Shown here one piece after another: positions 1 to 8,561 of a stretch of 39,899 bases of DNA. The stretch's first letter is position 1, and the number at the start of each line of letters is the position of its first letter. Origin of the DNA: an uncultured Pelagibacteraceae bacterium (GTDB lineage: Bacteria; Pseudomonadota; Alphaproteobacteria; Pelagibacterales; Pelagibacteraceae); contig CACJED010000007.1 of assembly GCA_902592285.1 (NCBI GenBank), positions 1 to 39,899 of the forward strand. Reading direction: 5' to 3'. The notes below the pieces were generated by a model. The model was not told the origin of the DNA. It saw only the letters and a program-made list of their open reading frames with translations, and did no database searches. A program made the translations under genes and the position numbers.

Positions 1-104
1 AAAAATTACCTGTGAGAGGACAAAGAACTAGATGCAATGCTCGAACAAGAAAAGGTAAAGCTATAGCAATAGCTGGAAAGAAATTAACACCACTTAAAAA
101 ATAA
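1..104 (+). CDS. rpsM: 30S ribosomal protein S13, C-terminal end only
   Basis: This is the 3' end of the S13 gene; the 5' part lies before the window. The frame whose codons begin at positions 3, 6, 9 and so on reads [19 protein letters not shown], then a lysine-rich tail and a TAA at 102-104. The GQRTRxNARTRKG stretch is the hallmark C-terminal tail of S13, which sits in the head of the small subunit near the tRNAs. The rpsK start follows two bases after the stop, the normal order in the alpha operon. Identification is firm although only about 33 residues are visible. Confidence 0.95.
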   Translation, partial: KLPVRGQRTRCNARTRKGKAIAIAGKKLTPLKK

Positions 105-106
105 AA

Positions 107-556
107 ATGGCAAAAACAGAAAAAACAGAAACTAAAGAACAAAAAGTAGAAAAATCTATTAAAAAAGTAAATAAAAGTTCTTACTCAAAAAAAAAGAAAA
201 CTAAAAAAAATATATTAAATGGTATTGCGTATGTACAATCAACATTTAATAATACAATTATCTCAATAGCGGATACAAATGGAAATGTTATTTCATGGGC
301 GTCTGCAGGACAAAAAGGTTTTAAAGGATCAAGAAAGTCAACACCGTATGCTGCTCAAATAGCCGCCGATTCTGCAGCATCAAAAGCTTTAGATTACGGA
401 ATGAAAACCTTATCTGTAGAAATAAAAGGCCCAGGATCTGGAAGAGAAACTGCTTTAAGGGCATTACAAGCAAGAGGTTTTAAAATTTTATCTATAAAAG
501 ATACAACCCCGATGCCACACAATGGTACAAGACCACCAAAAAAAAGGAGAGTTTAA
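107..556 (+). CDS. rpsK: 30S ribosomal protein S11
   Basis: S11 is a platform protein of the small ribosomal subunit that contacts 16S rRNA near the mRNA exit. The conserved core starts near residue 39 ([18 protein letters not shown]) and runs through [17 protein letters not shown] to the C-terminal [20 protein letters not shown]. The protein has 149 residues against about 129 in E. coli; the extra 20 or so are a lysine- and glutamate-rich N-terminal extension. The stop codon overlaps the rpoA start by one base (TAATG), so the two are probably translationally coupled. rpsD, which lies between rpsK and rpoA in gammaproteobacteria, is absent, as is usual in alphaproteobacteria. Confidence 0.97.
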   Translation: MAKTEKTETKEQKVEKSIKKVNKSSYSKKKKTKKNILNGIAYVQSTFNNTIISIADTNGNVISWASAGQKGFKGSRKSTPYAAQIAADSAASKALDYGMKTLSVEIKGPGSGRETALRALQARGFKILSIKDTTPMPHNGTRPPKKRRV

Positions 557-1584
557 TGGAAACTGAAAATGTTAATGTTAAAAATTGGAAATCATTAATT
601 AAACCTGCAAAATTAGATGTGAAGATAAGTGATGATCTTACTCATGCAAAAATTATAGCAGAACCATTAGAGAAAGGTTATGGTTTAACATTAGGCAACT
701 CATTAAGAAGAATATTGCTTTCATCTATTCGAGGGGCTGCAGTTACTTCAATCCAAATTGATGGAGTTTTACATGAGTTTACTTCAATCAAAGGTGTACG
801 GGAAGATGTAACAGATATAGTACTTAATGTTAAATCTTTAGCATTAAAATGTTCTGCAGAAGGAACTAAAAAATTAGTTTTAGACGCAAAAGGTCCAGGT
901 GAAATAAAAGCTTCTGATATTACAACTGTTGCGGATGTTGAAATTTTAAATCCAGATTTAGTTATTTGTAACTTAGATGAAAATACAAATTTTCATATGG
1001 AAATGAATATAAATACTGGAAAGGGTTATGTTCCAGCTGAATTAAATAAACCTGAGGAACCACCACTAGGTTTGATTGCAATTGACTCATTATATAGTCC
1101 CGTTAAAAAAGTTTCATATTCAGTTAGTACTGCCAGAGAAGGAAAAGCTCTAGATTATGATAAACTTACAATGGAAGTTGAGACAAACGGTTCTATTTCT
1201 GCCGAAGATGCAGTAGCTTATTCTGCTCGTATATTTCAAGATCAATTAAAAATGTTTATTAATTTTGATGAACCAGTTGAAGCCCCAGTAAAAGAAGTTT
1301 CAACTGAGCCAGAATTTAATAAAAACTTGTTAAGAAAAGTCGATGAACTCGAACTTTCTGTAAGATCAATGAATTGTTTGAAAAATGATAATATAATTTA
1401 TATTGGAGATTTAGTGCAAAAGTCAGAAGGTGAAATGTTAAGAACTCCTAATTTTGGAAGAAAATCTTTAAACGAGATTAAAGAGGTTTTGACAGGAATG
1501 TCTTTATATTTAGGTATGGAAATCCCTAATTGGCCACCAGATAATATTGCTGAAATGTCTAAAAAATTGGAGGAAGCAATCTAA
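556..1584 (+). CDS. rpoA: DNA-directed RNA polymerase subunit alpha
   Basis: The alpha subunit forms the dimer on which RNA polymerase assembles, and its C-terminal domain contacts UP elements and activators. Residues 1 to about 235 match the N-terminal assembly domain ([20 protein letters not shown] and [14 protein letters not shown] are diagnostic). After a linker, residues of about 275-330 match the helix-hairpin-helix C-terminal domain ([29 protein letters not shown]). At 342 residues it is of normal length. It overlaps rpsK by one base upstream and rplQ by one base downstream (TAATG both times), so the operon is tightly coupled. Confidence 0.98.
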   Translation: METENVNVKNWKSLIKPAKLDVKISDDLTHAKIIAEPLEKGYGLTLGNSLRRILLSSIRGAAVTSIQIDGVLHEFTSIKGVREDVTDIVLNVKSLALKCSAEGTKKLVLDAKGPGEIKASDITTVADVEILNPDLVICNLDENTNFHMEMNINTGKGYVPAELNKPEEPPLGLIAIDSLYSPVKKVSYSVSTAREGKALDYDKLTMEVETNGSISAEDAVAYSARIFQDQLKMFINFDEPVEAPVKEVSTEPEFNKNLLRKVDELELSVRSMNCLKNDNIIYIGDLVQKSEGEMLRTPNFGRKSLNEIKEVLTGMSLYLGMEIPNWPPDNIAEMSKKLEEAI

Positions 1585-2027
1585 TGAGACATGGAATGGC
1601 AAACAAGAAGTTAAACAGAACTTCTGAACATCGTAAGGCATTACTAAAGAATATGCTAAATTCCTTAATAAAATATGAACAAATTAAAACTACATTGCCA
1701 AAAGCTAAATTTTTAAAACCTCAAGCAGACAAAATAATAACATTAGGAAAAAAAGAAACTCTCCAAACGACAAAAATGTTAATTTCTTCATTACAAGATA
1801 TTAAATCTGCTAATAAGGTAAAAAAAACTCTTTCTAAGAGATACGAAAAAAGAAATGGCGGGTATACAAGAATAATTAAAGCAGGATTTAGATATGGTGA
1901 TAATGCACCTATGGCAATAATTGAATTTGTGGACAGAGATGTTGAGGCTAAAAGAGTTGATAAAAAGAAAAAAGAACCAGCTAAAAACACTGAAAAAACA
2001 GAAGACAAAAAAGCAGCTTCAGCCTAA
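1584..2027 (+). CDS. rplQ: 50S ribosomal protein L17
   Basis: L17 is a large-subunit protein near the exit tunnel. The start [20 protein letters not shown] and the later GGYTRIIKAGFRYGDNAPMA are diagnostic. Residues of about 1-120 form the conserved fold. The last 25 or so are a charged Lys/Glu/Ala tail that is not part of the core, giving 147 residues. The gene closes the alpha operon; the rluC-like gene follows after 15 bases on the same strand and may be read from the same transcript. Confidence 0.97.
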   Translation: MRHGMANKKLNRTSEHRKALLKNMLNSLIKYEQIKTTLPKAKFLKPQADKIITLGKKETLQTTKMLISSLQDIKSANKVKKTLSKRYEKRNGGYTRIIKAGFRYGDNAPMAIIEFVDRDVEAKRVDKKKKEPAKNTEKTEDKKAASA

Positions 2028-2042
2028 TATAAACCTTCAATA

Positions 2043-2960
2043 ATGAATAAGAGATTTATCGTTGACTCAACGTGTAATAATATGCGTTTTGATAGATGGT
2101 TAAGATCAAAATTAGGAAATATTCCACAAAGTTTAATTGAAAAAACATTAAGATCAGGAAAGATAAAAATAAATAAAAAAAAAGTCAAAAGTTCATTTAA
2201 AATTAAAACTCACGATGAGGTAGTTTTATTTAATTTTAATTTTAAAGAAAAAATAAAATTAAAAAAAAGTAAATTTTTACCAACAAATGATGTAATTAAA
2301 TCAAATGAAGATTTGATAATTGATGATAATAGCAATTTTATTGTATTAAATAAAAAATCAGGAATTTCTGTTCAAGGTGGAACTAAATCTAAAAAAAATC
2401 TTGTTGATATTTTTTCAAAAAGTGAAATTTTTCAAGGAACAAAACCTTATACAGTACATAGACTGGATAAAGATACCTCTGGTGTATTTATCATGGCAAA
2501 GAATAGACAAACTGCACAATTACTTACTTCTTTATTTAGATTAAGAAAAGTACATAAAACTTATTTAGCAATATGTAATGGTCAATTAGAAAAAAATTCC
2601 GGAGAATTAATTGATAAATTAATACGTTATGATAATGGAAAAAAAATAATTGAAAAAGCTAAAACAATTTTTAAAGTTATCGATAAAAATTCAAACTCAA
2701 GTTTAGTTGAGATGAAGCCTATAACAGGAAGAAAACATCAATTAAGAAAGCAACTATTTAATATTGGTCATTCTATATATGGAGATAATAAATATAAATC
2801 TTTATTTTCAAACAAGGGTATAAATAAAAATTTGATGCTTCATTCTTATCAAATTAAATTTATGATAAATGACAAAAAATATACTTACAAAGCTTTACTC
2901 CCAGATTATTTTAAAAAATTATTAAATATTAAAAGACTTGACTTTTCAAATTTGAAATAA
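2043..2960 (+). CDS. rluC: RluC/RluD-family 23S rRNA pseudouridine synthase
   Basis: The enzyme isomerises uridines in 23S rRNA to pseudouridine. An S4-like RNA-binding domain covers residues of about 12-60 ([25 protein letters not shown]). The catalytic domain carries the signature HRLDKDTSG at 139-147, with the nucleophile Asp at 142, and a later [10 protein letters not shown] motif. Its 305 residues are normal for RluC. RluC and RluD cannot be separated with certainty by eye; the N-terminal S4 domain and the position after rplQ in an alphaproteobacterium favour RluC. Its last 32 bases overlap the end of the converging lipB gene. Confidence 0.85.
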   Translation: MNKRFIVDSTCNNMRFDRWLRSKLGNIPQSLIEKTLRSGKIKINKKKVKSSFKIKTHDEVVLFNFNFKEKIKLKKSKFLPTNDVIKSNEDLIIDDNSNFIVLNKKSGISVQGGTKSKKNLVDIFSKSEIFQGTKPYTVHRLDKDTSGVFIMAKNRQTAQLLTSLFRLRKVHKTYLAICNGQLEKNSGELIDKLIRYDNGKKIIEKAKTIFKVIDKNSNSSLVEMKPITGRKHQLRKQLFNIGHSIYGDNKYKSLFSNKGINKNLMLHSYQIKFMINDKKYTYKALLPDYFKKLLNIKRLDFSNLK

Positions 2961-3558
2961 AAATTTTAATTAACTTATCATCTAATTCATTATAATCTTG
3001 ATTGTTTATTTTCGTTAAACTAGTGACACCTTTATTTTTAATACCACAAGGTATTATAGATTCGTATTTTTTAAGATTATTGTTTATGTTTATTGAAAAT
3101 CCATGATACGCAATCCATTTACTTACTCTTACACCGATTGCAGCTATCTTTTTAATATCTATTTTATCATTGTACCAAATTCCTATATTTTCTTTATCTG
3201 CAAATGTGCTTATTCCATAGAATTCGATAGTCTCTATAATTGTTTTCTCAACTAATGATATAAATTTTCTAATGTCTTTATTTCTTTTTTTTAAATCAAT
3301 AACAAAATAACAAATTAACTGCCCTGGTCCGTGATATGTAATTTTTCCACCACGATTAGTTTCAATAATTTTTATTGATTTATCTAAAATTTCATTTTTT
3401 TTATAACTTTTTCCAGCTGTATAAATTTCTTCGTGTTCGAGAATCCACACTAAATCTCTTGACTTATCTTGACTTAAATCTAAAACACGTTGCTCCATAA
3501 ATTCAATAGCATCCTTGTATTTTATTGGATTTTTCGACTTTTTAATCTCTATATTCAT
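2929..3558 (-). CDS. lipB: Octanoyl-[ACP]:protein N-octanoyltransferase
   Basis: LipB moves an octanoyl group from acyl carrier protein to the lipoyl domains of 2-oxoacid dehydrogenases and GcvH, the first step of lipoate synthesis. Diagnostic stretches are [16 protein letters not shown] (about 69-84), [18 protein letters not shown] (137-154) and SIIPCGI. The catalytic pair is visible as Lys137 and Cys171. The length, 209 residues, is normal. The gene converges on the rluC-like gene and the two coding ends overlap by 32 bases. The next gene upstream, mgtE, diverges from it across a 60-base gap. Confidence 0.95.
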   Translation of the reverse strand: MNIEIKKSKNPIKYKDAIEFMEQRVLDLSQDKSRDLVWILEHEEIYTAGKSYKKNEILDKSIKIIETNRGGKITYHGPGQLICYFVIDLKKRNKDIRKFISLVEKTIIETIEFYGISTFADKENIGIWYNDKIDIKKIAAIGVRVSKWIAYHGFSININNNLKKYESIIPCGIKNKGVTSLTKINNQDYNELDDKLIKIFISNLKSQVF

Positions 3559-3618
3559 TTAAAAATTGTATTCTTTCTATTTTGTATTAAAAGATCCGAC
3601 TGAATAACAGGAATATTT

Positions 3619-4992
3619 ATGACTTTAATTAAAAAAATTAAAGATAAAAAAGTCAATTTTGAATTTAATAAAGAATATATCAAAGTTGTAACTGATAAAA
3701 TTGCTTCAAATGATGCTCTATTTATAACTAATTCTTTTAAAGAAATGCATCCAGCTGATGCAGCTGATATAATCGAACATCTTAGTCAAAATGACAGAGA
3801 AAATTTAATTAAACTGAATAATTTTAAAATAGATCCAGAAGTATTTATTGAATTAAATGAGTCTGTTCAATCTGAAATTATAAAATTTCTCTCCTCAGAA
3901 GCTATTGTAAGAATTTTAAAAAATCTTGAATCTGATGATGCAATAGCAATTTTAGAGAACGTCGATGAAAAAGATAAAAATTCTATTTTAGGAGCATTGC
4001 CACCAAAAGATCGTTTTGCATTACTCGAGGGACTTAGTTATCCTGAGGATAGTGCTGCTAGAATAATGCAGAGAGAATTTACTGCAATTCCTAGTAATTG
4101 GTCTGTTGGTCAAACTATAGATTATCTGCGAGAAAACAGAGATTTGCCAGAACAATTTTTAGAAATTTATATAGTTGATGAGAATTTTAAGCCAATTGGT
4201 ACTGTGCCATCATCTAAAGTCTTGAGAACTGCCAGAGAAACAAAAATGTCATCAATTATGGATGACACTACTTTTTTAATCCCAGTTGATATGGATAGAG
4301 AAGAAGTTGGTAATTTATTTGAAAACTATAATTTAAATTCAGCATGTGTTGTAGATAAAACAAATAAGTTAGTAGGCATGATCACATCTGATGATGTATT
4401 AACTGTTCTAAAAGAAGAAGCAGAGGAGGATGCATTAAGATTAGCCGGAGTGGGTGATGAAGAAATTACAGACGGTGTTGTAAAAAAAACAAAAAGAAGA
4501 TTCAATTGGTTATTACTGAATTTATTTACGGCATTTTTGGCGACTTGGTGCATTAGTTTGTTTGGAGCAACAATTGAACAAATGGTAGTATTAGCTTTCT
4601 TAATGCCCATTGTTGCTTCTATGGGAGGGAACGCTGGTATGCAAACTTTAGCTGTCGCAGTTAGAACTATAGCAACTAACGATTTAACTCAAAATAATTT
4701 TTCATCAACAGTATTCAAGGAATTTTCTATTGGAATTTTAAATGGAATTATTTTTGCAGCAATAAGTGCTTTTATTGTTCAAATTTGGTTTCAAGATAAT
4801 ATACTTTCATTTATTATTGCTATATCAATGGTACTAACTATGATTATAGCAGGATTGTTTGGCATTTTAGTTCCTTTTACATTAAAGAAAATGAATATTG
4901 ATCCAGCTATTGCATCCAGTGTTTTTGTAACAACAATCACAGATGTAATTGGATTTGTATCTTTTTTAGGAGTTGGAGCTTACTTTTTGTAA
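3619..4992 (+). CDS. mgtE: MgtE-family magnesium transporter
   Basis: MgtE is a dimeric, Mg2+-gated Mg2+ channel of the inner membrane. Residues of about 25-130 form the superhelical N domain (HPADAADIIEHL). Two CBS domains follow at about 135-265 (ILKNL/REFTAIPSNWSVGQTIDYLR, MDDTTFLIPVDMDREEV). The C-terminal 170 residues hold about five membrane helices. Pore motifs are visible as PIVASMGGNAGMQTLAVAVR and TTITDVIGFVSFLG; the Asp in the latter is the family's ion-site residue. Full length at 457 residues. The end lies one base from the end of the converging panC. Confidence 0.93.
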   Translation: MTLIKKIKDKKVNFEFNKEYIKVVTDKIASNDALFITNSFKEMHPADAADIIEHLSQNDRENLIKLNNFKIDPEVFIELNESVQSEIIKFLSSEAIVRILKNLESDDAIAILENVDEKDKNSILGALPPKDRFALLEGLSYPEDSAARIMQREFTAIPSNWSVGQTIDYLRENRDLPEQFLEIYIVDENFKPIGTVPSSKVLRTARETKMSSIMDDTTFLIPVDMDREEVGNLFENYNLNSACVVDKTNKLVGMITSDDVLTVLKEEAEEDALRLAGVGDEEITDGVVKKTKRRFNWLLLNLFTAFLATWCISLFGATIEQMVVLAFLMPIVASMGGNAGMQTLAVAVRTIATNDLTQNNFSSTVFKEFSIGILNGIIFAAISAFIVQIWFQDNILSFIIAISMVLTMIIAGLFGILVPFTLKKMNIDPAIASSVFVTTITDVIGFVSFLGVGAYFL

Positions 4993-4993
4993 A

Positions 4994-5809
4994 TTAAACA
5001 TTATCAATTAATCTTACATTATTTAAGTAGTAAGCAATAAATAATCTTGAATTATTTTTTTTTTTTGTAATTTTTAAATTTTGAATATTTCTGAATTCTA
5101 AATAATCAATTTGAATTTTAAAATTAATTTCAAGTTGTTTTTTTTGCTTAATTAAAAAATCTAAAATATTTCTTTTACTATGCAAAACTCTTTTAATATT
5201 TTTTAATTTTTTGTATATTTTTGCTGCTGTATTTTTATTTGATTTGCTTAATAATATATTTCTTGATGATAATGCTATCTTATTTTTATCACGTATTGTT
5301 CTACAAGGAATAATTTTTGTTTTATACTTTTTTTCTAAAAAATTTTTAACTAAGTATAATTGTTGAAAATCTTTTTCTCCCATAAATATTTTTTTTGGAT
5401 TTATAATTTTTGTAAATATATTCATTACATCTAAAACTCCTTCAAAATGACCAATTCTGAATTTTGCACACAAAATTTTGTCCTTTTTATCTAGAGTAAT
5501 CTTAGATTTATTATGATTTTTGTATATATCCTTAAATTTTGGAAGATATACAAAATCAACTTTTTTACTTTTTCTCAAAATTTTTAAATCATTTTTGATA
5601 TTTCTCGGATAAGATTTAAAATCTTTTTTATTATTAAATTGCTTCGGATTTAAAAAAATACTTACAATTGTTTTTTTACAGAGTTTTTTTGATTTATTTA
5701 TAAGTGATAAATGACCCCTATGTATTCCACCCATTGTAGGAACAAAACCTAAGTCATTAAATGGCCTTAATGATTCAATTAATGTTTTATTGTTAAATAA
5801 AATTTTCAT
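4994..5809 (-). CDS. panC: Pantothenate synthetase
   Basis: PanC condenses pantoate and beta-alanine with ATP hydrolysis, the last step of vitamin B5 synthesis. The N-terminal FVPTMGGIHRGHLSLI is the family ATP-binding motif with its HxGH. GHFEGVLDVMNIFTKI and FMGEKDFQQLYLVKNF (about 125-165) and IALSSRNILLS are further family blocks. It has 271 residues, slightly shorter than most PanC proteins, and is unusually rich in Lys, Ile and Asn. No panB or panE lies beside it. It diverges from galU across 34 bases. Confidence 0.9.
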   Translation of the reverse strand: MKILFNNKTLIESLRPFNDLGFVPTMGGIHRGHLSLINKSKKLCKKTIVSIFLNPKQFNNKKDFKSYPRNIKNDLKILRKSKKVDFVYLPKFKDIYKNHNKSKITLDKKDKILCAKFRIGHFEGVLDVMNIFTKIINPKKIFMGEKDFQQLYLVKNFLEKKYKTKIIPCRTIRDKNKIALSSRNILLSKSNKNTAAKIYKKLKNIKRVLHSKRNILDFLIKQKKQLEINFKIQIDYLEFRNIQNLKITKKKNNSRLFIAYYLNNVRLIDNV

Positions 5810-5843
5810 TTGTATTTAAATATTTAATAAGTAAAACATTTAA

Positions 5844-6659
5844 ATGATTAAACAAGCAATTATTCCTTTAGCGGGTCTAGGTACAAGACTACTACCTTTA
5901 ACTAGTATTTTTGCTAAAGAACTTTTGCCCATTAATGGAAGGCCTGGAATTGAATATATTCTTGATGAATGTATAAATGCTGGCATTGAAGAAATAATAT
6001 TCATTATATCCTCAAAAAAATTGATGATAAAAAAATATTTTTATAGTGATCAATTTTACAAAAAAATTATAAAAAAAAAGAAAGATAAAAGAATAATTGA
6101 TGAGTATAAAAAAATATTAAAATACAAAAAAAAGATTAAATTTGTATATCAAAATATTCCAAAAGGCACTGGAGATGCTGTTCTCAGAACACAAAAATAT
6201 ATCAAGAATAAATATTTTTTAATGTTATTACCTGATGACTTAATAATCAAAAAAAATTGCTCTAAAGCTATGATAAGGATTCATCAAAAATATAAATCCT
6301 CAGTTATGGCCTCTATGACAGTAAAAAAAAATACTGTTTCAAGATGGGGCATATATAAAATAAAAAAAAAATTGAATAAAAAAAATTTTTATATAGAGGG
6401 TGTAATAGAAAAACCATCTATTAAACAAGCTCCATCAAATAAAGCTGTTATAGGAAGATATATATTGCCAAAAAAAATTTTTTCCAAAATTAAATCTTTA
6501 AAACCCATGAAAGGAAACGAAATACATATTACAGATGCTATCCAATTATTAATTGATAACAATGAAAAATTTATAGCACATAATTTTGAAGGCAAGTATC
6601 TTGATTGTGGAACAATGGATGGGTATATCAATTCCTCTAAAGTAATAGGTAAATTATGA
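5844..6659 (+). CDS. galU: UTP-glucose-1-phosphate uridylyltransferase
   Basis: The enzyme makes UDP-glucose from UTP and glucose-1-phosphate. The nucleotide-binding motif PLAGLGTRLLPLT lies at residues 8-20, followed by AKELLPINGRPGIEYILDE. GTGDAVLRTQKYI and LPDDLIIKK are the substrate-binding loops, and YLDCGTMDGYI is the conserved C-terminal block. At 271 residues it is a little shorter than typical GalU (about 290). It overlaps the next gene, ugd, by four bases (ATGA), so the pair forms a UDP-glucose to UDP-glucuronate module for envelope sugars. Another nucleotide-sugar pyrophosphorylase is possible, but the ugd partner supports GalU. Confidence 0.88.
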   Translation: MIKQAIIPLAGLGTRLLPLTSIFAKELLPINGRPGIEYILDECINAGIEEIIFIISSKKLMIKKYFYSDQFYKKIIKKKKDKRIIDEYKKILKYKKKIKFVYQNIPKGTGDAVLRTQKYIKNKYFLMLLPDDLIIKKNCSKAMIRIHQKYKSSVMASMTVKKNTVSRWGIYKIKKKLNKKNFYIEGVIEKPSIKQAPSNKAVIGRYILPKKIFSKIKSLKPMKGNEIHITDAIQLLIDNNEKFIAHNFEGKYLDCGTMDGYINSSKVIGKL

Positions 6660-7954
6660 AATTATGTATGATTGGAACAGGATATGTTGGTTTAGTAAGT
6701 GGTGTTTGTTTTTCCGACTTAGGTAATGAAGTAATATGTGTAGATAAAGATAAAAATAAAATTGATAATTTAAAAAAAGGAATTATTCCAATTTATGAAC
6801 CTGGTTTAGAGGAATTAGTTTTAAAGAACTATAAAAATAAAAGGTTGAATTTTTCATCAAATTTAAAAGACTCTATAAAAAAATCAGATATAGTCTTTAT
6901 ATGCGTCGGAACTCCTACCAAAAAAAATTCTAATAGTGCTGATCTTACTCAAGTATTTTCCGCAGCAAAAGAAATTTCTAAATCTATAAATAAATTTAAA
7001 ATTATAATAAATAAATCTACTGTTCCTGTGACAACTGGTGATGAAATTGAAAAAATTATATCTAGAAAAGTAAATAAAAAATTTTTTTCAGTTGCATCTA
7101 ATCCTGAATTTCTAAGAGAAGGAGAAGCAATTAGAGATTTTATTTATCCAGATAGAGTTGTAGTAGGATCAAATGATAATAAATCCAAAAAAATACTAAA
7201 AAACTTGTATTCTCCATTAATTTCTAAAGGTGCAAAATATGTATCTACTAACAGAAGAGCAGCTGAACTGATTAAATATGCCTCTAATGCTTTTTTAGCT
7301 ACTAAAATCTCATTCATTAATGAAATTGCTAATTTGTGTGAAAAAACAAACATTGACGTTGAGGATATCTCAATTGGTATTGGTCTTGACAAAAGAATTG
7401 GAAGTAGATTTTTAAGAGCTGGCCCTGCTTATGGTGGATCTTGTTTTCCAAAAGATACTAAAGCTATTGTTTCTACTGCTGATAAATTTAAAATAAATCT
7501 ATCTATTATTAAAAGTGTAATTAAATCAAATAATCTAAGATCACATTTATTACTTAAACGACTAAACTTGATAATGAAAAATAAAATCAAAAATAAAACA
7601 ATTTCATTTTTAGGAGTAACTTTTAAAGCAAATACTGATGATATGAGGGATTCATCTAGTCTAAAATTAATTCCCTATCTCTCTAAAAAAGGAGCCAAGA
7701 TAAAATATTATGATCCCACTGGATCAAAAAAAGAATTTAAGAATTTGAAAAATGTTGAATTTTCAAGCACGATTCAAGAGTCAATTACAGGTTCAGATCT
7801 TGTAATAATTCATACAGAGTGGAATGACTTTAAATCAATTAATTTTAAAAAGTTTTCTAAAAACAAAAAATTAATTATTTATGATATGAGAAATATTTTT
7901 TCACCAACTAAAATTAAAAAAATTGGTTTAAAATATTTTGGTATTGGAAGATAA
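6656..7954 (+). CDS. ugd: UDP-glucose 6-dehydrogenase
   Basis: Ugd oxidises UDP-glucose to UDP-glucuronate with two NAD+. The N-terminal Rossmann motif is MIGTGYVGLVSGVCF (about 5-19), followed by VDKDKNKI and FICVGTPT. The catalytic block AGPAYGGSCFPKDTKA contains the nucleophilic Cys263. The C-terminal NAD-binding domain includes FLGVTFKANTDDMRDSSS. The length, 432 residues, is typical. The start ATG overlaps the galU stop, so the two are coupled. The end lies one base from the end of the converging RidA gene. Confidence 0.95.
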   Translation: MKLCMIGTGYVGLVSGVCFSDLGNEVICVDKDKNKIDNLKKGIIPIYEPGLEELVLKNYKNKRLNFSSNLKDSIKKSDIVFICVGTPTKKNSNSADLTQVFSAAKEISKSINKFKIIINKSTVPVTTGDEIEKIISRKVNKKFFSVASNPEFLREGEAIRDFIYPDRVVVGSNDNKSKKILKNLYSPLISKGAKYVSTNRRAAELIKYASNAFLATKISFINEIANLCEKTNIDVEDISIGIGLDKRIGSRFLRAGPAYGGSCFPKDTKAIVSTADKFKINLSIIKSVIKSNNLRSHLLLKRLNLIMKNKIKNKTISFLGVTFKANTDDMRDSSSLKLIPYLSKKGAKIKYYDPTGSKKEFKNLKNVEFSSTIQESITGSDLVIIHTEWNDFKSINFKKFSKNKKLIIYDMRNIFSPTKIKKIGLKYFGIGR

Positions 7955-7955
7955 C

Positions 7956-8417
7956 TTAATTTAATTCAAAAATAGCATCAACCTCTACAGATACTCCAAG
8001 TGGTAAACTATTTGCACTAACAGCAGCTCTTGTGTGCATTCCTGCATCACCAAATATTGATGCTATTAAATCTGAAGCGCCATTAATTACTTTTGGTTGT
8101 TCAGTAAAATCTTCGGTTGAATTAACATAACCTGTCAATTTAATACATGATTTAATTTTAGATAAATCGTCATTACATGCTATTTTAGCTTGAGCTATAA
8201 TACTTAAGCCACATCTTTTAGCAGCTTCATATCCTTGCTCAGTTGTAAGATCATTTCCAATTTTACCTTTGATTAATTCACCATCGGCAGAAACAGAAAT
8301 TTGTCCTGAGATATAAAGAAATTTACCTACTATTTTTGTTGCAACATAATTTCCTGCTGGTGCTTTTGCATCTGGCAGTTCTAATTTTAATTCTAAAATT
8401 TTTTTCTCAAAACTCAT
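7956..8417 (-). CDS. RidA (YjgF/YER057c/UK114) family protein
   Basis: RidA-type proteins deaminate reactive enamine/imine intermediates made by PLP enzymes; many paralogues have no defined substrate. Family marks are KFLYISGQISVSADGE, the central AAKRCGLSIIAQAK, and the C-terminal HTRAAVSANSLPLGVSVEVDAIF, whose Arg is the usual carboxylate-binding residue. I place the start at the ATG at 8417 (153 residues). The reading can be extended two codons to a TTG at 8423, but the ATG is the ordinary choice. This belongs to the longer (about 150-residue) subgroup rather than classical 128-residue RidA, so the exact role is open. It is the last gene of the ruvX-topA minus-strand series. Confidence 0.85.
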   Translation of the reverse strand: MSFEKKILELKLELPDAKAPAGNYVATKIVGKFLYISGQISVSADGELIKGKIGNDLTTEQGYEAAKRCGLSIIAQAKIACNDDLSKIKSCIKLTGYVNSTEDFTEQPKVINGASDLIASIFGDAGMHTRAAVSANSLPLGVSVEVDAIFELN

Positions 8418-8426
8418 ATGCAAAAA

Positions 8427-8561
8427 TTATTTTTTACAAATTAAATCAGCAAGTGTGTTATTTTCACCTGTACAAGCTTTTCTTTTTGGCATTTTATCTT
8501 GAATAGTTGCACAACTTGTAAGCAAAATTATTATTAATATAGATGAAATTTTTTTAATCAT
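8427..8561 (-). CDS. Tiny predicted lipoprotein (44 residues), topA-coupled
   Basis: A short reading frame reads MIKKISSILIIILLTSCATI, then a charged segment, ending in LADLICKK. The N-terminus is a complete lipoprotein signal: a KK pair, a hydrophobic run at 5-14, and the lipobox LTSC with the acylated Cys at 17. The mature part would be only 28 residues, with two further cysteines at 30 and 42 that could pair. The ATG overlaps the topA stop (ATGA). An AAGGA ribosome-binding sequence inside the topA end lies four bases before it. The RidA gene starts nine bases downstream. I do not recognise a family. The signal and coupling make it a likely real gene; the function is unknown. Confidence 0.7.
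   Translation of the reverse strand: MIKKISSILIIILLTSCATIQDKMPKRKACTGENNTLADLICKK

Noticed and set aside
1721..2008. 95-codon minus-strand frame inside rplQ
   Set aside because: It lies wholly on the opposite strand of a certain ribosomal protein gene and its hydrophobic, Ser/Leu/Phe-rich product is the mirror of lysine-rich coding.
8418..8423. TTG start for the RidA gene two codons upstream of the ATG
   Set aside because: It would add only Met-His before an in-frame ATG, has no better ribosome-binding sequence, and lies almost on the lipoprotein stop.
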